Source: Undaria pinnatifida
Lineage: Eukaryota; Sar; Phaeophyceae; Laminariales; Alariaceae
NCBI GenBank assembly: GCA_012845835.1
Contig: JABAKD010000014.1
Span: forward strand, 186,001-250,000
Length of the DNA: 64,000 bases
Direction of reading: 5' to 3'
The notes under the pieces were generated by a model. That model saw only the letters and a list, made by a program, of their open reading frames with translations. It had not been told where the DNA came from and did no database searches. Shown here one piece after another: positions 53,011 to 64,000 of this stretch; the stretch's first letter is position 1; each line of letters opens with the position of its first letter. The position numbers and the translations under genes were made by a program.

Positions 53011-53546
53011 CTATAAACGAAATACCATTACGGGGGACCCTAGTAAATAGGACCTACGGTGAAAACAAAAACCTATATATTAATATATTTTTACCAACAA
53101 TATTTGGTCTTATTTACTATCGTCCTCCGTAATACCAGGTACACACTATATACTAAATGCTATATACGGAGTACTATATACTATACCGGTCGAAGCCCCC
53201 CCCCCCCCCTGATGACGTCATCGGTGTGAAATGGTTGAAAAAAATGGTTGGAACAACACCACAACAATCAATGTGCACGATATCACTCATGATATTGTGT
53301 GGGCACGCGGCAAGGCGTTCAGTCTGTAATCTGCATGCAATACCACTCGCTCTATGTCGTATGATCAATGCTGTAATCGTCGACTTATTGGGTAATTAGC
53401 TAAATTTCACCTGCTACGTACATACAGCAGCTGCATGCAGCATTTTACTACTCAAGTCTCAAGAGGGTTAACATGTTGATATGATATTTGGGACAAGCAC
53501 ATGATACTATGAAACAGTAGCCAGAACCAGAACCCACGATACACAC
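53011..53546. other. Unassigned with a Rep-K piece
   Basis: 53186-53283 matches Rep-K (ACCGGTCGAAGCCCC, ATGACGTCATCGGTGTGAAA, GGTTGGAACAACACC). Nothing else is recognised. Confidence 0.4.
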
Positions 53547-54140
53547 GTTTTTTGTTTTTTACTGCATCCCATTTATTTATTATCCTGGCACTACTCTCTC
53601 TCGCAGCTCCTCTCTCGCACTCGCTCCCAGTAGTAGTAGTAGTAGAATAACTCAGATCCAGGGTCACATTCGTAGCGGGCCCTCCTCCCCCCTCCCCACT
53701 ACGGTACGTGCCTTCGTTACCCATTGCTTGGACCAATAGGTCCAGAGAAATTGTTGCAATAGGCAATTGTTCTTAACCCCTTTAGAGCCCCCGAACCCCT
53801 CCCTATACTAAATCCAAGTAATATTGTCACCAAAACGGGTTTCCAGTTGCAAAGGGGTTAAGATACGTCGTAGGTGTGTGAATCTGTCTATCGAGACCTA
53901 TTTCTTTCACCAATAGGTTATGATTAACGGCACAATAGGCTATTGTTCTTACAAAAGTTATGTCACACTGTCGATCGATACCTATTACTGTGACCAATAG
54001 GTACGTGAAGTAGTAACTCAGATCCAGGGTCACATTCGTAGCGGGCCCTCCTCCCCCCTCCCCACTACGGTACGTGCCTTCGTTTTTATCGCGAGAAGAC
54101 TTCAACTTTTTTCTTCCCTCGTCGACTCGCGTCGAATCGA
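53547..54140 (-). mobile_element. Two partial SINE-2 copies around a Rep-F copy
   Basis: 53547-53730 and 54008-54140 share TAGTAACTCAGATCC-type sequence, GGGCCCTCCTCCCCCCTCCC and ACTACGGTACGTGCCTTCGT. Between them lie a Rep-F copy (53775-53865) and two short CCTATT/ACCAATAGGT blocks (53890-54002). The second SINE-2 starts where the first stops being similar, so the segment may have been duplicated. Confidence 0.6.
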
Positions 54141-54249
54141 ACTTGTATGATGAGGTATAATAAGCTATAATCCCCTTTTTAAAATACATACATTGATAAC
54201 TAACCATGGTTGGTCCTGGTACTATTAGACATGCTATTAATACTATACA

Positions 54250-55495
54250 TTATATATTCTATGCTCCCCCCTCCCCCCCCCCCCGCCCCGAACGCCCCCT
54301 TCTTCCCCATCACCCGCACCATCGCCTAGACCTAGCACCACACGTATAACAAACCCCTCACCTAAAACCCTTCCTTTCCCCCCCCCCCGCCCCCCCCCAC
54401 CTCCCCCCCCCCCCCCCCCCCCCAACCCATCCCAACCCCACCCCACCCCCTCGAACACTTCACCCTCTCTCTACTCACTGATTGTACGACTTACCCCAGG
54501 ATATACATGATAAACTGATGCATTATTTCCAAAACCGTCAGATTTATCCCCTCAAAATAATGTATAGTTTCCACGCACATATTGAGCTGCCCCACACGCC
54601 CCACCCCCGCCCAACCCCCCCCCCCCCCCCCCCCCCCAATAATAAACTGGTGCCAAAACCGTCAGATTTATCCCCTTGAAAGGATTTATAGCTTACATGC
54701 ACAAATTGCCCCCCCCTTCCCCCCCCCCCCCCTCCAAACCCGCTCGCTTTTGATCAAAACCAGGCCCCCACGTCCTTCAAAACTCCGCCCCCCCCCTCAC
54801 CGGTTATTCGACTTACAAGATTAACTTGATAATAAACTGATGCATTTCCTTCCACAGCTGTCAGATTTTGTCCCCCTCAGAAACGGGTTTTATAGTTTCC
54901 GCGCACAGACTGACTAAAATCACCCTGTTGGCCCTGATAGCTACACTGTAGTTGCAAGGGGAGTCGCCGACCTATATCCTTAGACTAATGAGGACACACA
55001 ACCCGTAATACGCACGATCGGAGTATCACACACAGCTTGCAAAGATGAGTTTCGACGAAATCTTCGATCTCACAGCTGGAGCGTATTTTCATTTTTTAGA
55101 ATCATATATTCCCACGTAATATAGAGTAGTCTACCAGGTACATGTTTAGCGATAACTTCACGTGAGATTAACATTATTGGCGTGTTTTTTTTACCACGCA
55201 CTATTAGTAGATGACGATGAGTTTATGCCAGAACAAACAGCTATATATAACATCAACCTGTCTTTTTCAGACCACGCACTACATTATGACGATGCGTCAG
55301 AACAACATTATCAGCCTGTGTTTCGATCGGAGAATAGATTATGGGCATGACTTACAAAATTTATATATTATTAATACAAAAATACACTCCAGCTGTGAGA
55401 TCGGAGATTTTGTCGAAACTCATCTTTGCAAGCTGTGTGTGATAATCCGATCGCGCGTATTACGGGGTTTGTGTCCTCATTAAGGATATAGGTCG
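54250..55495. repeat. Rep-D inverted pair 3
   Basis: A plus-strand array (54250-55100) with several C-tracts and three related subunits faces a short minus-strand core (55375-55495). The 270-bp interior (55101-55374) is AT-rich and contains two GACCACGCACTA/TTACCACGCACTATT-like words. No gene is seen. Confidence 0.5.
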
Positions 55496-55871
55496 TTTAA
55501 CGGTCTGTCCTGTCAAGGCCGCTTTCGACGTGATTTACTGGTTTTTCAGTGTGGAGCGGTATTGACGGTTGTCCGTCATGTACGTCGACAAGGTCAATAG
55601 TGCCATCAACCGACATCTTTGATTACTTAACCCATTTGCAAGTCCTATTTTTTTTCTTTTCTAACTCCAAGTGTGTTTTATCCATGTTGGGAGTGCGGTG
55701 CTAAAAAGGGTCAACTCCTTTTCGACTGGAAGCCCATGTTCGGGGACAAGCGAAACTTGGAGTAAGTATCAAGAGATTGTTTGGGGCTCTCTTTATGTTT
55801 AGAACAGCTTATTTATTGGCCTGTCTCTTGACGAAGGACTGAATAATGCCAATAAGTTCGCGTTAATGTTA
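55496..55871. other. Unassigned; Rep-F-like edge
   Basis: 55655-55770 has GGGAGTGCGGTGCTAAAAAG and CTTTTCGACTGGAAGCC, resembling 18400-18450 and Rep-F edges. No gene is supported. Confidence 0.35.
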
Positions 55872-57815
55872 TAAGTGGGGTATTATTGGTCCGTTTCACC
55901 ACTTGCAAAAGGTTAACCAATAGCTTACCCCAACTAAGCCTTATCGCACTCTTCCCCCCTGAAACGGCGGGATACCAGGCCGGCCGGATATACGGCGGAC
56001 CTCTGTCAATATCCAATCGGTTTCATTTCCTGGGGATGCCGGGGAGAGGATTTTCAAGTTCGTCATGGGATAAGTCGGAAAAGTTTATTATTGATGATGG
56101 TGGGATTTGAACCCACGCCCCATAAAAACCGGTGGTCTGTCGACGACGCCACTTGTTAAGGTATTTGTGGGGTATTAGTCCGTGTGACCACTTGCAAAAG
56201 GTTAATCAATAGCTTACCCAAACTACGCCTTATAAAACTGTATTTCGACGAGGGACTGAATTATGCCAATACGTTAGCCGTTCTTCGACTGGAAACAAAC
56301 CCGTGTATGGGGAAAAGTTACTTGGAATTGGTGTCGGGGGGGGGAGGGGGGGGGTGGGGCGGGGCTCTAGTGCGAGCCTATAATAATAGATGCTGGCAAT
56401 GAGTTAATGTAAGAACAACATCAGAGGAAGCCAAGCTCGATGTCGCGGAGACCTCGGTTTTGTTAGCCCCTTTGCTGCTGCGTGCAGTAACTGGTATTTT
56501 TTGTAAACCTTACGACGGCAACGGCGTAACTGCTCTTCCTGGAGACCGCGCGTGTCTCTTTTATCCTGGTGAGGGGCCTGGGCTTGCTGCGTCGATCGCC
56601 TTCTGAGGGACCCGGCTAGTCAGCCGAGTATGTATGAACAGCATATTTTATCGCGGACAGCTTGCAAGGCCGAGTGCTATTACTATTAAAAATGAAAATA
56701 CACTCCAGCTGTGAGATCGAACATTTTGTCGAAACTCATCTTTCTTTGCAAGCTGTGTGTGATACTCCGATCGCGCTTATTACGGGTCGCGTGTCCTCAT
56801 TAAGGATATAGGTCGGCGACTATTATAACACATTATCCTTAATGAGGACACACCCAGTACTGCTATAAGGCTTAGTTTGGGTAAGCTATGGGTTAACCGA
56901 AGTGGTCAAATGGACTAAAACCCCACTTACTTATACCTTTACAAATGGCGTCGTCGACAGATCATGGGCTTTTTGGATCGTGGGTTCGAGTCCCACATCC
57001 ACCATATTAAACTTTCCCAGACTTTCCCCATGACGAACTTGAAAAAAACTCTCCCCGGTATCCCCGGGAAATGAAACGGCTTGGATATTGACAGGTCCGC
57101 CCATATATTCGGCCGACCTGGTATCCCGCCGTTTCAGGGGGGGAGAGTATTAAAAGGCTTAGTTTGGGTAAGCTGTTGGTTAATCTTTTGCAAATGGTCA
57201 AACGGACTGATACCTGTCCGCTAATACCTCAACAGTACTACGCGCGACCGGATTATCACACACATGTTAAGATACGGCCTCGAAAGGCCTGTAATGATCC
57301 GAATTTGAGATAATTTCGATGAGTTTCGTATGATAAGGTTGGCGTTTTATACTAGGGAAAGTTAGGAAATAGATGGGAGGCACGTGCCTCCGACCTCAGA
57401 AGCTATCCGGGGCTCTCTGGTAGAATCGAATAAAGCTACGTCTCTGCGAAGGAAAATAAAGTGAGTACTCTCCGAGGACCCGCTCAACTGGCAGACCTGC
57501 AGGAGGCACTCTGTGTCCCCATCTATAACCTAACAAATGGCGTCGTCGACAGACCATGGGGTTTTGGGGTCGTGGGTTCGAGCCCCACATCCACCATATA
57601 TTGAACTTTTTCAGACTTTCCCCATGTCGAACTTGAGAAATACTCTCCTCGGTCTCCCCAGGTAATGAAACCGCTTGGATACTGACAGGTCCGCCCGTGT
57701 ATCCGGCCGACCTGGTATCCCGCTGTTTCAGGGGGGAAGAGTGCTATAAGGCTTAGTTTGGGTCAGCTATTTTGCACATACATGGTCAAACGGACTAATA
57801 CCCCACTAATTCCTA
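55872..57815. mobile_element. SINE-3, three copies in mixed orientation
   Basis: Copies lie at 55872-56170 (minus), 56873-57215 (plus, with an extra 3' piece in front) and 57530-57790 (plus). Each has a tRNA-like segment TGGCGTCGTCGACAGA ... GTGGGTTCGAGTCCCAC with a perfect 5-bp T-stem, a body with CCCCATGACGAACTTGA, AAATGAAACGGCTTGG, CGGCCGACCTGGTATCCCGC, and an end AAGGCTTAGTTTGGGTAAGC ... CAAACGGACTAATACCCC. The 5' half of the tRNA fold is not preserved, so these are not tRNA genes. 56690-56830 between them is a minus-strand Rep-D piece; 56290-56680 shows no gene. Confidence 0.65.
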
Positions 57816-59293
57816 AACACAGCTTGCAAAGATGAGCTTCGACGAAATCTTAATCTTTGGTCTCACAGCTGGATGGAGGGCATTTCACTTTTTTTATTTT
57901 CTCATGGTCCCCACCGGAAGAACTCACAGCTATTATTCAAACCGTATTTTTTGCTTTTAGCCGAAAAGTATACTGTGATAAGAACGGCTTTCTTCGACCA
58001 CTTGTTCAAGATCCGTGATTTGCACTGACGCATTTGCTTTGTTCACTTACTGGTACCAGGAAGTGAGATATCGTTGCCGCAAGGCCCCTGTATCATGCGA
58101 CGGTGGGAGTCATACCCTGGGGTACATACACACATGATTTCGCTGCTCCAGCCAGCACGCACTTAGTTATGGTACAAGTATAAGTAAGTATACACTCATC
58201 ATTAATTACGTACCACTGCGTACATGGTTCTGTGCTCCTTGGAACGTTCTGGGTGTAAACAATGGAACGCTTGTGCTATACTTGTAAAACATTTGTTAAC
58301 AGTCACGGCGACACCATGACATTTTCATATTTCGTGACAAAATTATCCCATCAAAACCGCTATTAATGACTACTGTACCTGGTACATACATACCCGCGGT
58401 AGATTGGCGCTTTGAAGCGCGCTTCATCATTCTTAAGTTCCGGTATGCAGTAACCTGCGCTTTTCACCGGCCGGACCACTTCTGGTCGCGGATCGGGTCG
58501 GTTCAGGGTACTGTAACTGGGCCCGACCCCGTGGTGTTTGGAAACCACCCGACCCGACTCGACCCGCGAGTTCAACGCCTTTACAACAACTGGAAACCCT
58601 TTTGGGGACGAAATTGCTTGGATTTTTTTTTTTTTTTTTTTTTATCCTCCGGCGGATGGGGAAAAATAAAGCTTTAGCTCACCACACTTCCGCGTATTTT
58701 CATACGCGTAGTGTGTCGATTTAACTCAGTTGCTTTCGCAGCCCAACGCTAGCTGGCGCACCCTTCGAGTCCCATTGTGGGTATAGCGTAAGCTGTCCCT
58801 ATCATTGGTCCTCGTTGAAATTGCTTGGAGTTAGTGTAGGGGGGTTGAGACTCTTATCCCCTAGGAAGAGCCCCAAAACCCTCTCTATACTAATTCCAAG
58901 TAATTTTGTCCCCAAAAATAGATTTCCGGTTGTGAAGAAGTCTAGGGGTCAAGTTGGAAGTGTGGCGTCGTGAGCGTTGGGAGGTGAAAAGCACGACTAC
59001 TGCTGTCGAGGTCGAGTAACTAACTTTTTTGTCATTCGTGCCCCTAAAACATTTCGTGTTCTGCGCGTCTTTTGATCTAGCCTTTTAAGCTGTAAGGATG
59101 GCTTCTTCATCCAGTGGTGACTCTGGGATTGAGGACTGCACGGGGGCGTTATAACTTAGACGACCCCCCCCTCCGATGGCCCATGATCATACGATCGCGG
59201 CTGTGCATGAAATGAGCACACCCCCAGCCCCAACCCACCCCACCCTCCTGCCCCCCCTTCCCTTATGCTTAAGTATTTGTGTTTTTTTAACAG
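57816..59293. other. Repeats upstream of calmodulin-like gene 2, no gene
   Basis: 57816-57890 is a Rep-D core with an internal duplication. 58595-58625 and 58790-58945 are Rep-F copies in opposite orientations. 58620-58643 is a T run and 58645-58705 the repeated 60-bp motif. 59260-59293 is the pyrimidine-rich end with AACAG, like the 5' UTR intron end of gene 1. 57900-58590 shows nothing I can name. Confidence 0.4.
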
Positions 59294-59322
59294 CGGCTCT
59301 TTTTAGCCTTCGAGTCTGAAGA

Positions 59323-62300
59323 ATGCTGTCCTCAGGGGTGAAAAGCACTAAGGAATTAACCGACGACGAGATTGAGGACTACAAGGAGGCGTTCAGTAAC
59401 TTCGACATTGACGGGAACGGCACCATCGATGAGGAGGAGCTGGGTGTGGTGATGCGGTCTTTGGGGTACTCGCCGACGAACCAGCAGCTGAAGGATATGA
59501 TGAAGAAGGTCAGAGAGCACTTGTTGTAGTGGTTGTTGCTTTGTCGTGGCTTGTACTTCACAGTTTAGCGCAGTTTTTTTCTTTCTTTTTTCTTGTCTCC
59601 GTAGGTATTTTTGTTATTCACCATGATGTTTTCGCACATGGGGCAGGTCACGATCTAGAAAATCTATGTACATCCATCCTGTGTATTTTCATTCATGACA
59701 AAGATGAGTTTCGACGAAATCTTCGATCTCACAGCTGGAGTGTATTTTAATTTTTATAATATTGTGCAAGAACCGTACCATGCAGATACTCACACACGGC
59801 GAACATGTGCGCAAGAGCTGTGGTACGCATATCCCACTCGGCACACTTGACCTACTGCTGCGGTTGTAGTTCGTTCATCATGCATACGTACTAGTAATAG
59901 GTGCAAATCAGATATCTACCCTGGAATATTTAGATAGTGTTGGGGATATGGTCTTCCAGACTTCATGCGTAGGTGTTGATCAGGTGCGCACTGACCATCT
60001 AGATCGTCCACATCGTATAGACAAAGCTGTACACTCGTTTGGGCTGGTGGGTGTTGCATGCCGTGTTACTTGCGCGGTGGTCAATTTAAGTATTTACAAG
60101 GGCTCCGCATGGGCGCCGGCATTCGCCGGCGCCCATGCTTTGGGTAGGGCAGGGCAGCACTTCGACAACTTAAGGTGTAGCTGTCCGATTTATCATGTAT
60201 TGAACTTTAAAGTAATGCCAAGAGTTTAATACGAACATGGGATTCTGAGAGTCATGCTTTGACAAAAGAAAAAACGTATTATTATACAACAAAGAAGGCA
60301 AGGATAGGCGAAACAAACTATCTATGTTAAATGCGCCCCGTCAAGTAAAAGTTGGCGTCTATCAAACAAAAATACCGCAAAGAGTATTATGGAGAACCTG
60401 CGTCGCCTCTAGGCGAAACAAAAGAGGCCTTGGCATTAATGAAGAGACTGCACTGCTGTCCCCGTGGCAATCGAGGTTCGAAGTCGACAGGATGCAAAGT
60501 CGGTTTGCATCAAACGTCGACATGAGGACATGTCAGCCGGCGAGGTTTTGGAAGAAGATTGCTTTGTTTGTTACGTGAAGGCTGTCGCATTGATTGGTCT
60601 GCGTGGTAGCGGGCGAGGAGGAAAACGTAGAAGAGGAGGGCGATCTCTCGTTGAGGCGGCGTTGTCTAAGATTGGTGCGGGGGTGGCTTTGCTCGTACGG
60701 GAGGTTGGCGTAGCGCTTCTTCTCTGTTTTTTCTCGGGAAGGCGGGATATGTATGTGTGTCTGCTGTCTTTTCTTCGTGGGGGCTTTCACGTTGTCCAAA
60801 TTGGACGCGTCCCCTCAATGCATAATATCCGGAGTGTCTCTACCATGACGACTGCTGATGGTGCCGTGCGTATTTCCTAGAGACTGACATATTATTTACT
60901 GGTAGTAATAATAATATACCTTTGCAACATTTATTTTTCTTCATCCCATTTATTTATCATCCCCGCACCACTCTCGCGCTCCCTTCCAGTAGTAACTCAG
61001 ATCCGGGGTCACATAGCGGGCCCTCCTCCTCCCTCCCCACTTCGGCACGTGCTTTCATTTTTACCGCGAGGAGAATCCAGCATATTCTTCCCTCGTCGAC
61101 TCGCGTCGAACCAACCCACGCTGCTAGGCGCTCTCAGCAGTTGATCCCTGTTTTTTTTTTTGCATTTTTGCAAGTAAAGTCAAATCTCACCGTGGTGGGT
61201 GTCGAACTCAAGGACAACCAAACGTTAGTAATATTCGAGGGTAAAACCGTTATTATTAATAGACCGCCGGGGCGGCCGGCTGACAAATGATAAAAAAAAA
61301 CAGGATCTTTGCATAGAGATTACATTCCCTCCCCCATATTGTATGATATTACGATGGTTGACGGGATACGTATAGAATAAAGCGCCAAATACTCAAGTAT
61401 CAGCGTACGCGGAGTTTTAGATATCATGAATAACGAACGACCGCGACGGCAGAGCACGGCAAAGCATAGCGCGTCGCTCTGCTGAGCTAGCGGTGCGCTG
61501 CTGAGCTGAGCCGCAGGGCATCGCAGGGCACTGCACGGCGCTTCGTTGCTGTAAGCTATAGCGCTGCGATGGGGTGCTGGGCGGTGTCGAGCTGATGAGC
61601 CAAGCCCAGATCTCAGCCGCTGAATAAAGCTTCGTCAAGTACAAAACAAATGGTGCGAATCAAAGAAAAGCTAAAGCTGGACCGTTCCGCAACTAATGCA
61701 CAGGCGGCAAATTAGCGGCAGTAGGAAGTTCAACTTACTAGACAAAAAGGAAGAAAAAATCGTGAAAAAGTTCAAAATCGTGTTGGCAGAAAAACCAAAT
61801 TTGCAGGAAGCAGCTGGACGGTCAAGAAACAGGCAATATTTCAGTTGTTGTTGTTGTTGTTGTTGTTGTCGTTCTCACATTAACTCGCATAATCAAGTCC
61901 GTGGTCACAGGACAGGCTCCAGTCACTCTGGAGCTGAGGAATACCCTAGGGGAAAAACACAAACCAAAGGTGGTACACGCATAAATCACAGCTGACGCGG
62001 TTCAAGCCTCCACCAGAAACATATAAAAGTGAAATCGGGAGCCAGTCTACGATGTGCCAGGTCCATACCGTCTCATTACTCGCGCCTGGAAAAACCGACT
62101 ATACCGCTTGCCAACCAAGAAAGACTACCACGTATATATTACACGTGGTATCTATCACTACGCATACGCACAACAGACGCAAGTCAATTGGAAAAAAGAA
62201 ACAAATAAAGAAGAGAAAGGAAAGGAAATGGGTGTATGGGGCCAAGAAAAAGAAAAGGTAAATGAATTTTGGGGGGTCTACTGGCGAGTCTGCCACCAGA

Positions 62301-63551
62301 ACGATGCCACGTGGTTTTTCGACGATCTACAGCAGTACTACGAACGACTTCCGATACACCCACCGAAGCACGGACTACCGGCGAATTACGCGATCGACAG
62401 CTGGCCGTGGTTGTCACGTGTCTCTGTGATGGGGGCCCCTGTGCGCTGCCTCTTGTTGGCTCTTGTTTGGGTAAAACATGCGGTGTGCTCGATGGTCTCA
62501 CGGCACCAGAATCAGAACGTCCGCTCGTACGACGTATCATTCTTACAGGAAATGTAATACCTACAGCAGAGGCTGCCTGGAGTGTCAGCGGCCGTGCTAA
62601 AGCCAGGGCCAAAGGCCGAAGAGACGGCTCTACCTGCTTGGTTTTGTCTCGAAATTCTGTTACGTGAAAGTATCATGATTTGGGAGTTATTTTGTCACGA
62701 AACGTCTTGCCGTCGGCAATTTGTGTCACGAAGTTGTTGGATATCGTCGGTAAGTTGTGTCACGTTTTAGGTGAACCCACACTAAAAAATTGAATTTCCA
62801 GCTGGCAAAACGAGCAGAAACAAAAGCAATAAAATGCCGAGCAAGAAACCAAACGAACTAGTAAAAAAGAACAGCAAAGAAACTAACCTTCGAGGGTATG
62901 CCACCGCAAAATTCCAAACATTATCACGTACCGTTTGGAAATGATGCCAATTTTGTAAATCATTCAGGCGTTGCAGCCATTAAGATTCAACAAATTTTCC
63001 AAAATTCCTCCTCGACACTCGCTCGTCTCGCTCGGCACCCGTCCGCGTTCACGTCGATGTGCGGAACGGACACGGCAGGGCGAGGGGCGTTGGAGCCGCC
63101 CCCCGAAGGCGGCGCTCGAACGAAGCTATATTCGACCGAGAATTCCAGTTCCGCGAATCGCATACTTAGGCCGAGACAAAAAACTCCTGACCAAAGTCCA
63201 TGACACCAAGGAATGATTTGATATATATTTGATATATATTTAAGTGTCTACTTTGTTTTTTTAGTTATTTAGTATTCTTTATGGTTCAAGCCAACCACAT
63301 CCCGAAGGAGAACAATGTACAGTATATATCTGGGATTTGTCTGCCCCGAAAGACATGTGACGTGACAGATCATGAACTGGGGATCTATCTGACCTGTCCG
63401 ATTTGTACATCATCAGGTTGACACCGACGGCAGCGGGGACATCTCTCTTGAAGAGTTTGTGGCGATGATGCAGCTGGGGGAAGTGGAGACAGATTTCGAG
63501 AAGGAAATTAAGGAGGCATTCAAGTTTTTCGACAAGGACGGGGATGGAGAG
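59323..63551 (+). CDS. Calmodulin-like Ca2+-binding protein, gene 2 (first two coding exons; continues beyond the window)
   Basis: Exon 1 is 59323-59508 and exon 2 is 63417-63551, exactly the lengths of gene 1 exons 1 and 2, with the same GT-AG positions. The visible 107 residues differ from gene 1 at about nine positions. EF loops 1-3 are DIDGNGTIDEEE (28-39), DTDGSGDISLEE (64-75) and the start DKDGDGE of loop 3 (101 onward). Intron 2 sequence after 63552 is still alignable with gene 1 (TAGTGCCGGTTNCC words, CGCTTGGCA, ATAGTGCACATACCGGTACT), and exon 3 should lie just past 64000. Intron 1 is 3.9 kb against 0.75 kb in gene 1 because of an insertion of about 3.2 kb. An in-frame TGA before the ATG is again present. 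Confidence 0.85.
59695..59757 (+). repeat. Solo Rep-D core inside intron 1 of gene 2
   Basis: GACAAAGATGAGTTTCGACG ... CACAGCTGGAGTGTATTTTA sits between two stretches that are contiguous in gene 1 (CCTGTGTAATTTTATTTC and GAATTGTGCAAGAATCG). About 60 bp were therefore gained here, or lost in gene 1, since the gene duplication. Confidence 0.6.
60107..60138. repeat. Perfect GC-rich hairpin
   Basis: Arms GCATGGGCGCCGGC and GCCGGCGCCCATGC (14 bp) enclose a 4-base ATTC loop. It has no counterpart in gene 1 intron 1. Confidence 0.8.
60926..61283 (-). mobile_element. SINE-2, full-length copy
   Basis: Minus strand: CCGGCCGCCCCGGCGGTCTA head, then GAGTTCGACACCCACCACGG, AGATTTGACTTTACTTGCAA, CAGCGTGGGTTGG, CGACGCGAGTCGACGAGGGA, CCCCGGATCTGAGTTACTAC, and the AATAAATGGGATGAAG end. 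It gives the uninterrupted TTTAC target seen split at 9817/12641. Confidence 0.7.
61843..62250 (-). mobile_element. LINE-B, 5'-truncated copy
   Basis: The (GTT)n tail at 61843-61870 leads to TCTCACATTAACTCGCATAA, GGTCACAGGACAGGCTCCAG and the same 3' UTR as 52066-52440, ending in the purine-rich tract near 62250. Confidence 0.7.
62269..62667 (+). CDS. Unrecognised open frame in the intron insertion
   Basis: A 133-codon frame (and another of similar length overlapping it from upstream) lies in GC-richer sequence beside the LINE-B copy. Protein-like stretches such as VVTCLCDGGPCALPLVGSCL are present but I recognise nothing. It may be element cargo or chance. Confidence 0.2.
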   Translation: MGGLLASLPPERCHVVFRRSTAVLRTTSDTPTEARTTGELRDRQLAVVVTCLCDGGPCALPLVGSCLGKTCGVLDGLTAPESERPLVRRIILTGNVIPTAEAAWSVSGRAKARAKGRRDGSTCLVLSRNSVT

Positions 63552-64000
63552 GTGGGATCCTCTCCACTCTGTTGTATCACATTTTTAGCAGGTTTTTTCA
63601 TGTTTCCGAACTAACAACAGTATTCCTTGGTATCGTTGGTACGTGACAGTTGTCTGCGGTAGCGGGGTTCGTGTGCGTCAGAGGTCCCTCCTCCGTAGCG
63701 CCGCTTGAGTAGTGCCGGTTACCCACTATTGTGCCTGTGAAATCGCTTGGCACAGCAGGTGAGAACCCGCAGTAGTGGCAATATGCGGAGTAGTGCCGGT
63801 TGCCGCTATAGTGCCGGTATTCCCCTCTATAGTGCACATACCGGTACTATGCCGGGACTACTGCTGTAACGCCGTAACGCTAGTACTTTAGTATTATACA
63901 GTAGTACGCATACTGTTATTACCTGCATGTACGACGAAGTAATGTTATAAATAGTTACCGTTGTGCTGGTGTTTACCTGCCTCTCCCACGGTCGCTACCG
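63552..64000 (+). other. Intron 2 of calmodulin-like gene 2 (to window end)
   Basis: It is alignable over most of its length with 19959-20360 of gene 1. The degenerate word TAGTGCCGGT recurs several times in both. The conservation is moderate, as expected for neutrally drifting paralogous intron. Confidence 0.6.

Larger units (their letters stand above)
60085..63280. other. Sequence gained in intron 1 of gene 2
   Basis: Gene 1 intron 1 runs from CTTGCGCAGTTTC to TTCAAGCCAACCACATCCCG almost directly, while gene 2 has about 3.2 kb between the same landmarks. It includes a perfect GC-rich hairpin (60107-60138), a minus-strand SINE-2 (60926-61283), a minus-strand LINE-B (61843-62250) and a 133-codon unrecognised frame (62269-62667). 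The remainder (60140-60925, 61284-61842 and 62668-63230) shows no gene. Confidence 0.6.

Noticed and set aside
56940-57010. tRNA gene candidate
   Set aside because: The T-arm and B-box are good but there is no matching acceptor 5' strand or proper D-arm, and the segment is followed by a repeated SINE body.

Overview
This window looks like nuclear DNA of an intron-rich eukaryote. Genes are split by GT-AG introns, there are tRNA-derived SINEs with poly(A) tails, several LINE families, PIF/Harbinger-type DNA elements with 3-bp TTA/TAA target duplications, and long microsatellites. My best guess is a brown alga or other stramenopile (Ectocarpus-like). That is an impression from style, not a demonstrated assignment.

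Host genes are few. (1) The 3' end of an unrecognised gene at about 955-1501. (2) A tandem pair of OTU-type cysteine protease-like genes at 4575-5884, duplicated together with the promoter; neither copy looks whole. (3) A four-exon calmodulin-like gene at 18884-21668 encoding 155 residues with four canonical EF-hands. (4) A paralogue at 59323 onward whose first two coding exons lie in the window. The two calmodulin-like genes share splice sites, exon lengths and recognisable intron sequence. They are therefore copies of one ancestral gene about 40 kb apart, and they make a natural before/after comparison for insertions in introns.

Nearly everything else is mobile or repeated DNA. I use working names. 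LINE-C (26105-30250, minus) is an apparently intact non-LTR element with a reverse transcriptase, a CCHC motif and a restriction-like endonuclease; it lies between two TTTA microsatellites. LINE-A is a family of 5'-truncated copies that all end in (AC)n. LINE-B is a related family ending in (AAC)n. SINE-1, SINE-2 and SINE-3 have tRNA-like heads. Harb-1, Harb-2 and Harb-3 are TWA-target DNA elements. Rep-D is a repeat with long C- or G-tracts that often occurs as inward-facing inverted pairs. Rep-E, Rep-F, Rep-I, Rep-J and Rep-K are smaller families.

Layout: 1-540 degenerate tandem repeat; 955-1501 hypothetical gene; 3053-3754 Harb-3; 4575-5884 OTU pair; 9607-12895 a nest of SINE-2, SINE-1, Harb-2 and Harb-1, including a copy of Harb-1 inserted into another Harb-1; 13-18 kb mixed repeats; 18.9-21.7 kb calmodulin-like gene 1; 21.7-22.8 kb minisatellites; 26.1-30.3 kb LINE-C; 30.3-42.3 kb LINE-A copies, Rep-D pairs, a foldback hairpin and a 550-bp TAG microsatellite; 42.7-58 kb Rep-D pairs, LINE-A/LINE-B stacks and SINE-3 copies; 59.3-64 kb calmodulin-like gene 2, whose first intron is swollen by about 3 kb of inserted repeats. 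The clearest biological story is a dense record of insertions for which many empty sites can be read in the same window.
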